64,000 nt of DNA from positions 135,404 through 199,403 of the forward strand of contig JACYXH010000507.1 of assembly GCA_026745465.1 (NCBI GenBank). The letters run 5' to 3'. The notes beneath the pieces are model-generated. The model was not told the DNA's origin. It saw only the letters and a program-made list of their open reading frames with translations, and did no database searches. The translations under genes were made by a program, and so were the position numbers. Source of the DNA: Lota lota (taxonomy: Eukaryota; Chordata; Actinopteri; Gadiformes; Lotidae). Shown here one piece after another: positions 14,000 to 25,014 of the stretch. Positions within the stretch are counted from its first letter, which is position 1. Each line of letters opens with the position of its first letter.

Positions 14000-14375
14000 C
14001 ACTCTCTGTCCTTTTGTTTCCTGCTTCTCTGATTGTCCCCACTCACCTTGATTGTTTTACCTATCCCTCATTAACATTCCCCTCCTAGTGTTTTTAGTCT
14101 GTATGTTTCCCTTCCTCTGTGCCAGTCCGTCTTTGTTCCTCTGTGTCAAACGTTCCAGCATTACTCCTAGTGATTTTTACGAATCATGGTTTTTGTTTCA
14201 TGCCTGCTATTCCCGACTACGCCTTTGCCTTCTCCCTGCCGGATTGTTTGCCTGATCTCCAACTGATTACCCGTGTACCGACCCTTGTTTCTTAGTAAAG
14301 ACCATTCTTACTATCCAGACTGTTACCTCCGAGTCATGCTATTGAGTTCTTCTTTCCCTGTGGTTCACCTAGTCG
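14000..14375 (+). repeat. retroelement 3' tail-like sequence
   Basis: C/T-rich sequence with TTTCCTGCTTCTCTGATTG, AGTAAAGACCATTCTTACTA, CTCCGAGTCATGC and a GTTACA end, in the style of fish retroelement tails. Class not certain. The following 14376-14879 has no confident gene; a short AG/GT-bounded block at 14439-14480 might be an exon. Confidence 0.35.
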
Positions 14376-14879
14376 TTACACCTTTCAGCTGGGAGTCAAG
14401 CACCGTTGAAATAATCGTTTTTCATTCTTCTGTTTTAGGATTGGTCCTACATCTGAAGTGTCCCTGGGTGACTTTAACGGTAGGCATCTTATTATTATTA
14501 CTATACTATAGGCTACTTTATTTACATTATAATGATTAAAAAATTCACCCTGTCATGACTATTTAAATACCTTCCCATGTTGTAGACGAGGGTGGTTTTG
14601 TTTCATTAGGATAACGTTGTATTTGATGCTGTAGATAGCTTTCAGGGACTAACAGAATAAGTGCTTCCATGTTAACTCCTATCTCCGACCTCTGAAAGCG
14701 TAGTGTTGTGACACTCAGCTGTTTCAGCTGGGCAGGAGTCAGAGACTGCTCACCCTATGCTAACGTGGTTTTTGGACACATACTTACCATATTTTAGACA
14801 ATTATTGATAGAAATGTACTTTCATAATTGATTATTACTTAATTTAAATGCAAAGTATCCAAAGTAACACTACATGGAG

Positions 14880-14949
14880 GCACTTCTCTCTTTCTGGAGA
14901 CAAAGAACAACACTTTATAAACTAAATAGTCTGACAGAAACATTATCAG
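14880..14949 (+). other. candidate 5'-UTR exon of TRIM copy 1
   Basis: The segment ends AATAGTCTGACAGAAACATT...ATCAG and is followed by a GTGAGT donor at 14950. Matching exon ends precede TRIM copy 3 (AATAGTCTGACAGACAGC) and the 55-kb remnant (GACAGAAACATTCAAG). The intron to the coding exon (acceptor TTATAG before 15174) would be about 220 bases. Confidence 0.55.
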
Positions 14950-15175
14950 GTGAGTCCAACATATTGACTATAATCCTCAGTGAAGCTGTCCTGTCTGCAG
15001 GGCTCCATGTTGTACCTCCTGTTGAATGATGATTTCTGCTTGAAACTATATGAATATATAAAATATATAACACACATACATTAGAACAAGTTAAAACTGT
15101 TAGTTTACCATTGTTATACAATTTAAAAACAAAAGTAATTTTCTTTTAACGTTATTAAACACATCTCTTATAGGA

Positions 15176-16270
15176 ATGGCCTCTGCTAACACTTCCAGGT
15201 CTGAGGAGGACTTTTCATGTTCCATCTGTCTGGATGTGTTCAGCAGCCCAGTCACCACACCATGTGGACACAACTTCTGCAGAACCTGTATTACAAAGTT
15301 CTGGGATGACCAAATCCGGTACAAATGTCCTGTTTGCAATGAGCTTTTCCACAGAAGACCTGATGTACGGGTCAATACCTTCATATCAGAGATGGTTGAT
15401 CAGTTTAGAAGGTCTGTACGAGTCAAAGAGCAGCCTTGTGTTGAACCAGGAGAAGTTCCCTGTGACGTCTGTACTGGGACCCAGCTGAAGGCTGTGAAGT
15501 CCTGCCTAGTGTGTTTTATCTCTTACTGCCAAACCCACCTGGAGCCACATCAGAGAGTCGCAGTCCTGAAGAAACATCAGCTGGTCGAGCCTATGGACCG
15601 TCTGGAAGACAGGATGTGTAAAAAACACGACCGACTTCTGGAGCTCTTCTGCCAGACTGAACAGGTGTGTGTGTGTCTGTTCTGCACAGTGTTGGACCAC
15701 AAGTCCCATCCTGTTGTACCTCTAAAGGAGGAATTTGAAGTGAAGATGGCCCAGCTGGGGAAGATGGAGTCTAAAGTTCAGCAGATGATCCAGGAGAGAC
15801 AACGAAAGATACAGGAGATTAAAGCCACAGTAGATCACAGCAAAGCAGACGCAGACAGAGAGATAGCCGATGGTGTGCAGGTCCTCACTGCTCTGAAGCG
15901 CTCGATTGAAAAGTGTCAGGATGATCTCAACCAAATGGTTAAAGAGAGACTGAAATCCACAGAGAAACAAGCTGAAGGCCTCATCAAAGAGCTGGAGCAG
16001 GAAATAAAAGATCTGACCAATAGAAGCTCAGAGGTGAAGCAGGTCTCACACACTGAAGACCACCTCCACTTCCTCCAGACCTTCAGATCCCTGAAGAATC
16101 CTCCACCCACCAGGGACTGGACAACGGTGGAGGTCCAACCTCCGTCATACGTAGGGACCTTGAGGAGATCCCTGGATCAGCTGGAGGAGACACTGAACAT
16201 GGAGATGAAGAAGGTGCCTGACCTGAAATCAGCTCTAAAGAAGTGTAAGTGTCTGTTTAGTTTGATTTAG
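15176..16270 (+). CDS. TRIM-family E3 ubiquitin ligase, copy 1 (RING, B-boxes, coiled coil; no B30.2)
   Basis: The 364-residue frame starts MASANTSRSEEDFSCSICLD. The RING (C3HC4) is complete: CSIC, CGHNFCRTC and CPVC around residues 16-55. A first B-box-like zinc region (CDVC...CLVC...CQTH) is followed by a B-box 2 (MCKKHDRLLELFCQ...CLFC...DHKSH). A long coiled coil spans about residues 175-290. The acceptor AG directly before GAATGG supports this start. A GTAAGT donor after LKSALKK (16245) fits splicing to a Y-A-C-E-L type B30.2 exon like that of copy 2, but no B30.2 exon exists before the 18-kb minisatellite. Unspliced read-through adds only CKCLFSLI. Family members ubiquitinate targets, often in antiviral defence; without B30.2 the target-binding part is missing. 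It is either a short TRIM or a 3'-truncated gene. Closest to fish bloodthirsty/TRIM39-like genes by general look. Confidence 0.85.
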   Translation: MASANTSRSEEDFSCSICLDVFSSPVTTPCGHNFCRTCITKFWDDQIRYKCPVCNELFHRRPDVRVNTFISEMVDQFRRSVRVKEQPCVEPGEVPCDVCTGTQLKAVKSCLVCFISYCQTHLEPHQRVAVLKKHQLVEPMDRLEDRMCKKHDRLLELFCQTEQVCVCLFCTVLDHKSHPVVPLKEEFEVKMAQLGKMESKVQQMIQERQRKIQEIKATVDHSKADADREIADGVQVLTALKRSIEKCQDDLNQMVKERLKSTEKQAEGLIKELEQEIKDLTNRSSEVKQVSHTEDHLHFLQTFRSLKNPPPTRDWTTVEVQPPSYVGTLRRSLDQLEETLNMEMKKVPDLKSALKKCKCLFSLI

Positions 16271-17942
16271 GGCTTTCAAATTTACAAAAAATAATCTTAA
16301 AATGTGAATATGAATATTTTCGAATTTGTTCTAATAGTTTTTTATTAGAACAAAATTAGACATCTAACTAGAAAATGCATTTCCTGAAGAAAATGCGGTG
16401 AGTGCTGCAGTTTAAAGTGAGGTTGAAAACATGTTTAATAAAGCTGACATATGGGAAATTTTAATAGCTGAACTTAAGTGTAAATATTTGAACAAAGTTT
16501 AAAATCTGAATGGAGAAAGCGTACTAATGTAAACATACAAACCATTAAAAACAAATCAAATAGTTGGAAAAAATCGAAAGTATAAGAGGTCAAACAAATA
16601 GCTAAACTAAAGTGATGAAGCTTGAAATGTTTGAATAGAGTCAATATAACATTCAGGTAAGTGTAGAAGAATAGTGTGTGTGAGTGTGGGTGTGGGTATT
16701 GGTGTGGGTTTGGGTTTGGGTGTGCGTGTGTGTGTGCTTGTGTGTGTGCTTGCTGCTTGTGTGTGCATCGTCACTAGATTTAATTATTATGGCCAAGTCA
16801 TAAAAGTAGGCTCTAAATGACACATGACCCTGGATTATCTGTTAATGGTGGTTTAATGCGATCACACATGACTTGATAATAACACAGGTAAGATGCTGTC
16901 ATTTGTGATTGTAACTAACTAAAGTGGAGTGTTATTGACGTTATTCTTTCACATCTAGTTTGTCGAGGTTAGGTCACAGACTGATAAAGCTTACACTGTT
17001 GGAGTCTGTGGAGTCTTGGTCTAACCCTAGCTTTCATAGGAAATACGTTTTTGTAGAATGTATGACGTGAAAAAACGAATTGTGATATTAATGAGGGTCC
17101 CCACACATAAACGCCTGATGCTCAACAAGCCTATTTCCAATCGTTTACCATTGTAGCGCCAGTGAAACAAGAAATACCCTAACAGTTTAAGCTTTACATT
17201 GTGTTTCTAGGTTAAATATTGACGTTGGAAGGCTCAGCGACGTCCGAAATGTTTAGCTTTTGTGATAGCCACCTTGGGCTAGAGTGGGGTGACGTCATCA
17301 CGCTCAACGGAAGTCAAGGAGACCAACTGAAAATATACTAAGCATGTTTAAAACTGTTGAATCTCAACAAGTATAAATGGTATAGAGAATCTGCTTAAAG
17401 ATCAAAGCATAATGATTTAGTAAAATGTTTAAATGAAGATGAAAGGTAAGAAATTTGCAGAGTTGCGAAGTCTGAAGTAGTTGAAGTCTCAGAGAATGGG
17501 CGTTGACTTCTATTGTAAAAGTGATCTTTTAAAATATAAATATTAGTTAAAAAGTATAAAAGAGAAAAGAAATTCCAAGCAAAGATGAACATTTTAAAAT
17601 TGGAATGGAGTCTCTAGGTGAAAACATTTGTAATGAGTAAGGTCCCAAATTTTGTTGAGAATAATAATATAGCCTAATAATAACAATAATATGTAGTAGG
17701 GCTGTACCATATATGGTTTCAGCATTGTCATTGTGATGTGCGCATGCACAATAGTCACATGGCAGGACCATGTGATCTCTGACTGTTTCACTGCTAGATG
17801 CAAAAGGAAAACTCACAGTTCCCATTTTCCATGACTAATCTAGAAGGAGACCTGTCTTCTAAACAAATGATATGCACTATTGCTTCTAAGAAAACATAGC
17901 AGACTAGTCCACTATAGTACCTATCATATTATATATTTGTTG
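16271..17942 (+). repeat. 3' flank of TRIM copy 1, part of an inverted duplication
   Basis: This flank is nearly identical, in reverse complement, to 46163-47824. Shared landmarks are TTCGAATTTGTTCTAATAG, CAATCGTTTACCATTGTAGC, GGCAGGACCATGTGATCTC and CCTATCATATTATATATTTG. Together with the coding exon the duplicated unit is about 2.77 kb. I see no B30.2 exon or other gene in it; a GT-rich run lies at 16676-16760. Confidence 0.85.
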
Positions 17943-17999
17943 TCACTCTACGTTGTTGTTTGTACTAGTGGAGGGAAAGAGAATTAGGATAGAAGTAGG

Positions 18000-18560
18000 A
18001 ACTAGAAATCGTACAATTCCTGAAGAAAATGCTCTTGCACTGCCATTACATGCCTATGTGTGTGTGTATATTAATATGTTTGTTTATGTATGTGTATGAA
18101 TGTGTAGGTATGTTTACGTATGTATGAGTATGTACACGTATGCAAATGTACTTAGGAATATGTATGTGTACGCACGTGTTTGTATGTTTGTGTATGTATC
18201 AGTGTGTATGCATATGTATACTATGTATGTGTACGTATTTGTACATATGTGTACATATGTATGAGTATGTATACATATGTACGTATGAATATGTATGTAT
18301 GATCATGTATACATATGTTTAGCTATGTGTATGTTTGTATATGTATGTATGTGTACTTATGTTTATGTGTGTGTACTTATGTATATGTATGTGTACTTAT
18401 GTATGTGTACTTATGTTTACATATGTGTGTGTACTTATGTATATGTATGTGTACTTACGTATGTATACATATATGCCTGATTATCTATACGTTTGTTTAG
18501 CTATGTATGTTTGTATATGTATGTATGTGTACTTATGTTTATATATGTTTGGGTACGTAT
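18000..18560. repeat. TATG/TACG-rich degenerate tandem repeat
   Basis: Loosely repeated TATGTATGTGTACTTATG units. Tyr/Cys/Val/Met-rich frames across it are artefacts. It is the left part of a repeat that resumes after the solo LTR at 18561-18906. Confidence 0.9.
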
Positions 18561-18906
18561 TGTGGCAACCCGGTTCCACTACTCGGCAGTCTACCCCCCA
18601 GTGAACACAAACCAGAAGTCTGTTTCAAGCCAGCGAGGCATATTTATTCATCAATTAAATAACAAATCATAAGTTAGGCCGTGCCTAACACCAAGGTTCC
18701 GAGGAATCTCCTCCTCGTCTCGCGTCTTCTCTTAGGCGCCGAGCGCCGCTTATATCGGCGTCGGTCCAGGTGTCGCGCATTTGGCTGATTGCCCCCACCG
18801 ATCACGAACTCCGGTGGGTAATATTCAGGAGAGCGGAGAGCGGTGGTAGATTCACCACCGCTCCCCTGAGCCGCCAGGGGTGGCGTTCTGGAGCCGGGTT
18901 GCCACA
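18561..18906 (-). mobile_element. solo LTR, Ty3/gypsy-like
   Basis: A 346-base LTR is bounded by TGTGGCAACCCGG and its reverse complement CCGGGTTGCCACA, with a 4-base target duplication GTAT on both sides (18557-18560 and 18907-18910). On the minus strand it has a TATAAG promoter motif and an AATAAA signal in the expected order. No internal region is present. It looks whole as an LTR and is probably fairly young, given its clean ends. It sits inside the ATGT-rich tandem repeat. Confidence 0.85.
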
Positions 18907-18910
18907 GTAT

Positions 18911-20990
18911 GCATGTATGTATGTATGAGTATGCATATGTATGTATAATAGGTACATGTAGGTACATGTATAATGTGTACATGTACTTATGTATGTGTAT
19001 GTGTACTTATGTATGTGTATGTATGAGTATATGTCTATGTATTTATAGTATGTACGTATATGTATGAGTACATGTCTATGTATATATAGTATGTACGTGT
19101 ATGTATGAGTACATGTCTATGTATATATAGTATGTGTGAGTACATGTCTATGTATATATAGTATGTACGTATATGTCTGAGTACATGTCTATGTATATAT
19201 AGTATGAACATGTATGTATGAGTACATGTCTGTATATATAGTATGTACGTGTATGTATGAGTACATGTCTATGTATATATAGTATGTATGAGTACATGTC
19301 TATGTATATATGGTATGTACGTGTATGTATCAGCAAATGTCTATGTATATATAGTATGTACGTGTATGTATGAGTACATGTCTATGTATATATAGTATGT
19401 ACGTGTATGTATGAGTACATGTCTATGTATATATAGTATGTATGAGTACATGTCTATGTATATATAGTATGTATGAGTACATGTCTATGCATATATAGTA
19501 TGTATGAGTACATGTCTATGTATATATAGTATGTATGAGTACATGTCTATGTATATATAGTATGTATGAGTACATGTCTATGTATATATAGTATGTACGT
19601 GTATGTATGAGTACATGTCTATGTATATATAGTATGTATGAGTATATGTATATGTATATATAGTATGTACGTGTATGTATGAGTACATGTCTATGTATAT
19701 ATAGTATGTACGTGTATGTATGAGTACATGTCTATGTATATATAGTATGTATGAGTACATGTCTATGTATATATAGTATGTACGTATATGTATGAGTACA
19801 TGTCTATGTATATATAGTATGTATGAGTACATGTCTATGTATATATGGTATGTACGTGTATGTATCAGCAAATGTCTATGTATATATAGTATGTAAGTGT
19901 ATGTATGAGTACATGTCTATGTATATATAGTATGTATGAGTACATGTCTATGTATATATAGTTTGTACGTGTATGTATAAGTACATGTCTATGTATATAT
20001 AGTATGTACGTGTATGTATGAGTACATGTCTATGTATATATAGTATGTACGTGTATGTATGAGTACATGTCTATGTATATATAGTATGTACGTGTATGTA
20101 TGAGTACATGTCTATGTATATATAGTATGTATGAGTACATGTCTATGTATATATAGTATGTATGAGTACATGTCTATGCATATATAGTATGTATGAGTAC
20201 ATGTCTATGTATATATAGTATGTATGAGTACATGTCTATGTATATATAGTTTGTACGTGTATGTATGAGTACATGTCTATGTATATATAGTATGTACGTG
20301 TATGTATGAGTACATGTCTATGTATATATAGTATGTATGAGTATATGTATATGTATATATAGTATGTACGTGTATGTATGAGTACATGTCTATGTATATA
20401 TAGTATGTACGTGTATGTATGATTACATGTCTATGTATATATAGTATGTATGAGTACATGTCTATGTATATATAGTATGTACGTATATGTATGAGTACAT
20501 GTCTATGTATATATAGTATGTATGAGTACATGTCTATGTATATATAGTATGTACGTATATGTATGAGTACATGTCTATGTATATATAGTATGTATGAGTA
20601 CATGTCTATGTATATATAGTATGTATGTGTATGTATGAGTACATGTCTATGTATATATAGTATGTACGTGTATGTATGAGTACATGTCTATGTATATATA
20701 GTATGTACGTGTATGTATGAGTACATGTCTTTGTATATATAGTATGTACATGTATGTATGAGTACATGTCTATGTATATATAGTATGTACGTGTATGTAT
20801 GAGTACATCTCTATGTATATATAGTATGTATGAGTACATGTCTATGTACATATAGTATGTATGTGTATGTATGAGTACATGTCTATGTATATATAGTATG
20901 TATGTGTATGTATGAGTACATGTCTATGTATATATAGTATGTATGAGTACATGTCTATGTATATATAGTATGTATTATTATTAGCTTTTA
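18911..20990. repeat. 2-kb ATGT-rich minisatellite (31/41-bp units)
   Basis: About 55 units contain GAGTACATGTCTATGTATAT and ATAGTATGTA. Long units (41 bases) include ACGTGTATGT; short units (31 bases) lack it. Stretches of several hundred bases repeat with the same order of long and short units (for example 19320-19560 and 19860-20250), which indicates block-wise amplification. Frames across it are artefacts. Confidence 0.95.
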
Positions 20991-21049
20991 CTCAAGTCTG
21001 TTTGTGAATTAAAAATGGAGGCCAGAGAGAGATTTATTGTGGCTGTATT

Positions 21050-21175
21050 TTCCTTATTTCCTTATTTTGTAAAGATTTAATGTGTTATTGTGTGTTTTTT
21101 TATTTGAAGGGTTACATGGCTATTTTATGTGTTGTTAATGTATATTAGACAAGCATATACAATGAAATATTTGTC
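21050..21175 (+). repeat. dispersed repeat matching 5780-5915
   Basis: TTATTTTGTAAAGATTTAAT, TTATTTGAAGGGTTACATGG and AGACAAGCATATACA match the earlier copy. Class unknown. Confidence 0.6.
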
Positions 21176-21224
21176 TATTTACGTTCATCTTGCTCTGCTT
21201 ATTACAACAATAAATCATTTGGTA

Positions 21225-21335
21225 TGAAATAACTCAGTACTTGAGTAGTCTTTTCACTAGATACTTTCTTACTCTTCCTCAAGTCATTATCTGATGAATA
21301 CTTTTACTTCTACTTGAGTTATTATTACTTTAAAT
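21225..21335 (-). mobile_element. hAT-type DNA transposon end fragment
   Basis: ACTCAGTACTTGAGTAGTC and TTTTACTTCTACTTGAGTTA are the reverse-complement style of the element at 28228 (ACTCAAGTAAAAGTA repeats). It appears to be a degraded terminal fragment of the same non-autonomous hAT family. Between 21336 and 21544 I see only AT-rich sequence. Confidence 0.6.
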
Positions 21336-21544
21336 ATATACTTGTTATATATAAAAGTAGGCTGTTATAAATGAGAGGTTATTAACAGTGCTCATTATTC
21401 TATATAATTGTATTACCTACAATTCTTATCATCACCAATATAAACCCTTATCTTGTTCCATCTTAATATGTCTTCTATGATCTTAAACTTAGTAACCTAT
21501 GCTCATTAGTCAACGTTACTAGAATAATCACATAATGCAGAAAG

Positions 21545-21823
21545 AAACCCGTTCCACGCTGCTCTGAACTCCGGTCCGGTTCTTTCCGGGATGTCTACGG
21601 GCCCTTTCGGAGGCCCCGTGACGTCACAACGTCAGCTCCATCTGGGGAGCGGTTATTCTTGGGGTCCGAGAAGGTTTATGAAGCTTCTCGGACACTTGTA
21701 GGATAAGGCCACGGTGTGTGGTGCGTTTCATATCCAACATCGCTCATGATGACGCTCCCACTCAGTGACTGTAAAAAAGAGCATCACAAAGTGGCCGTGG
21801 GTTGTAACCATGGGGATAACCCC

Positions 21824-21880
<57 letters not shown>

Positions 21881-22205
21881 TCCCGCTGAGTGTCCTCAGC
21901 CCAAATCGTACTGTGGTGAACAGAGTCTACTTCCGGGTCGGACGAGGTGAACGACTAATGCGACACACCTGGTTCATTCGGCGAGAGGGGGCGTGGCCCG
22001 TGGGGGCGGAGAGACAGTTCACTCAGCGTCAACACGACGCTCCGCGCGGTGCGGAGGCTGACTGGACTGCGGAGGCTGACGGAGCGCAAGGCTCCAGACT
22101 CTTAACGAGGGAACATGGACAGCGAGCGGTGCGAGCGGAAGTGCCGTGTGTCCGGACCTGTACAGCTCACGGCTCCTCCCTCCTCGAGTGACACTCCTGC
22201 CCATA
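21545..22205 (+). promoter_or_regulatory. CpG-rich promoter-like patch with 53-base poly-C run
   Basis: The patch has a CRE (GTGACGTCAC near 21619), high CpG density and GC-box-like GGGGGCGGAG at 21998. A poly-C run of 53 bases lies at 21825-21877. Downstream, GGGAACATGGACAGCGAGCG gives an ATG in good Kozak context at 22113 (MDSERCERKCRVSGPVQLTA...) that stays open until it enters a GT tract. This could be a first coding exon of a host gene whose other exons are not recognisable. Confidence 0.35.
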
Positions 22206-22207
22206 CA

Positions 22208-22282
22208 GACCCGTGTGTGTGTGTGTATGTGTGTGTGTGTGTGTGCGTGTTTGTGTGTTGCATCAATATAGACATGATTAAG

Positions 22283-22315
<33 letters not shown>
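22208..22315. repeat. GT-rich microsatellites
   Basis: Two GT runs (about 22208-22260 and 22284-22315) separated by a short spacer. Confidence 0.9.
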
Positions 22316-22318
<3 letters not shown>

Positions 22319-22576
22319 CTTTTCTTTGTACACCTCTAAATATTTGATGGCTACATCTGCTGAGAAAATGTCAGACTAACCAACTAAGTGTTCATAGGAC
22401 ACCAGCTGTATGGACTACCAACTTGTTACAATTGGGTGGGGTGGGGTGGGGGTGGGGGTGGCAAACAAACACTGAACTCCTGTTGGGGCTTTGATGGACA
22501 GTTGTCATCTGTACATGATTCATTGAGTAAGTCAAGACAGAGTTGTTTTATATTTAGACTGGAAGAGTCACTGGAA

Positions 22577-22699
<123 letters not shown>

Positions 22700-22915
22700 A
22701 AAGGGATGAGATGAAGGCAACAAGATGAATGGAGAGAGAGATAGCCCACGCCAGATTTCGACAGCATTTCGACAAACAGTAGCCAAGTCCTTAGCTGGGA
22801 ATCAGCAAAAATGATTGTCACCTCAAGCCCAAGGAGTAAATGAGTGAACCCCTCTAAATTAACAAGTCTGTATAATTATGATATGCTTAATTGTGTAATA
22901 CTTGATACTTGACAA

Positions 22916-23367
22916 TGATTGGCGTGGTGAGGGAACTTTTAATTGGTTGTGTGTAGTGTGGGCGTGTCTCTTCTGAGCATCAATTCCGCGTAGGAACGTG
23001 TTACACCGGTGTCAGCTTCTGTTACACACCGTGGCCGGGAAGGGATGGAAAGAAAACTGAACGATGGTATGCTGTGTGATGGACAAGAGGGAATCGTCGA
23101 CGTCACTGTGAGAGACAGACACAGTATCAGCTGGATATAAAAGAGGATGTCTCCAGTGCGCCCTCGGAACCTCTCGTCGACCAAGCCGAGCTACGAAATG
23201 AACTTGAACTGCTGTGTGTCATGGTTTAAGGATTTATTGGATTTCCTTTAGGTTGCACTGTTCGTTTTTGTGGTTTACTTTTATATGGATTTAACGCTGG
23301 GCAGGAATGACTACAATCTGGAAATGGACTACCCATCCCCGAGCAATTTTACGCACAGCTCTTGTTG
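22916..23367 (+). other. promoter-like sequence with TATA box
   Basis: A CRE-like GACGTCAC (23100-23107) and GGATATAAAAGAGG (about 23133) precede a CG-containing leader. No coding exon can be tied to it. It may be part of an LTR or a host promoter. Confidence 0.3.
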
Positions 23368-23471
23368 TAGCAAATTAAATAACTGGTGGCTGGCTCGAAT
23401 AAAAGCGAAGACAAATGGATATCCGTAGTTGATTTATTTCAGACGCTGCAGCACTCAAAAGACACAGTTAC
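23368..23471 (-). mobile_element. LTR end fragment, same family as 42565-43205
   Basis: TTGTAGCAAATTAAATAAC, GGCTGGCTCGAATAAAAG and GGATATCCGTAGTTG match the reverse complement of the end of the LTR-like units at 42565-43205 and 52279-52919. It is a broken fragment only. The following 23472-24330 is AT-rich with nothing recognisable. Confidence 0.6.
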
Positions 23472-24330
23472 AACAGTTTATTTTTAATAATTGGTCATGG
23501 TGAGTTAATATGAACCTATATTTGTTCTTAAATTGTAATGATATTATCATTATCATACGCATTGACCCCCTTGATTATAACAGTGAATTATAAATCATTT
23601 GTATAAAAAAGTTGGTGGAAAACGACTTTTATTCATGATGGAATATTATTTTTTCATACACAGGCCTATATTCAAATGTAAATATGTGTCCACGACTTTC
23701 CAACAATAGCGTATGTGTTGTTATGCAACAATCATTTTATATAGAAAATGAAAACAACCTACCATAAATAGATAGAAAATATTTAGGTGTGTCTAGTGAG
23801 ATTTGTTGCACTGACTTTAATTAATATAGTCTACATTTAGGCGATTACCATTGATCAATAAATCATCACCTAATGATGATTTGATGGCCAGCATCTAATA
23901 GTAGTTTTGTAGTTTTTTTAAGGAGCCCAGTGGCAATTAACAGATATTCTTCAGTTGCTTTGCAGGAACAATGCTATTTTAAATGTAACCAACTAATGCA
24001 ATTTGTGACATTTGTGATCTATTGAATTCCCACTGTGTCGGTAAAAGCCATGGGCTACATTATAATTGAGGTAAGCGTCGTCCATTTGGCAAAACGTGGA
24101 ATTTAAGGGAATTAAACAGTCAAATGGGAATACCATGTCAGACAGTTGTACAGGTTGAACAATTAAAAGAAAACCCAGACTGTATTCATCAATGAACCGC
24201 ATCACAACCATCGAAGTGGTCTGGGATTAAAAAACGTCCGCATGCTGAAATGGGAACCCGGAAATGTTCCAAAGGAATATTTTCTCCGTTATTTGGAGAT
24301 CACAATGATACTGTGACACTAACATAACCA

Positions 24331-24480
24331 GAAAAAGGGTTTTAATGTTCTGTCACCCAAAATAAACGTCACATCCTACAACTACAAATGTCATAAATGC
24401 AACTAGGCAACTATAAATGCAAATTAGTTATTTTATATATAGTATAACTATTTATACAACTTTAAACGCTGTTATTCACA
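24331..24480 (+). repeat. repeat shared with 35140-35290
   Basis: TGTCACCCAAAATAAACGTC, CATCCTACAACTACAAATG and ATATATAGTATAACTA recur with modest divergence near 35165-35290. Class unknown. Confidence 0.65.
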
Positions 24481-24481
24481 T

Positions 24482-24685
24482 GCTCGAGATGTAAAGCCTC
24501 AAGGCGCCGACAGCCAACCCCCACCCCGGCGCTACACCTGTGCTATTTGCTGGAAATCATTTCGCCGTCGTTTCCTTCTGACCGCCCATCACCAGATGGC
24601 GCATGAAGGTGGTAGTGAACAATTATTCTACTGTGAGGTGTGCGATAAGTTCTTGCCGGGACTCTCACAAGACATCGTCGATTAA
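24482..24685 (+). pseudogene. C2H2 zinc-finger relic
   Basis: The frame reads VKPQGADSQPPPRRYTCAIC, then WKSFRRRFLLTAHHQMAHEG, then LFYCEVCDKF and ends at a TAA (24683-24685). The first finger is complete (C-x2-C, F, L, H-x4-H). The second has its cysteine pair, but its leucine/histidine half (RHRRLKHGLTRT) continues in another frame, so a small indel breaks it. An AATAAAG signal lies near 24800. There is no ATG nearby; it could be a terminal exon of a Kruppel-type gene. Confidence 0.55.
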
Positions 24686-24879
24686 AGCATGGACTGACAC
24701 GCACCGAACAGTCTAACCTGTTTTGTTCCAAACAAAACAGTTTTGTGTACATTACCTCTCTTTCACACCCTTCTGAAGCCTTGTTGTTTTCATCTGAAGA
24801 ATAAAGAAAGTTCCAAGTAGGTTTATCTCACTTTATTTACTGATGTTACAACCCAATAACCAATTGGAACCACTAGCTG

Positions 24880-25010
24880 TTGAACCACCAGGCTGTGGCT
24901 CAATCGCTCCTTCCTGACTCTCACCCGGGGATACCGCTGCAGTAGCCCCGGCCACCACACCAGGAGACTCCTCCAAAACCTGTGAGGCAAGACTTCCCTT
25001 TTCTACCAGT
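24880..25010 (-). mobile_element. Ty3/gypsy gag fragment
   Basis: This piece is almost identical to 63885-64000, the start of the gag frame of the gypsy fossil at the right edge. It is a short broken scrap of the same family, and the near identity implies a recent insertion or copy. Confidence 0.8.
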
Positions 25011-25014
25011 CCTC

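Noticed and set aside
18140-20851. Tyr/Cys- and Ile/His/Tyr-rich proteins
   Set aside because: Frames arise from the ATGT-rich tandem repeat and occur in several frames and both strands.
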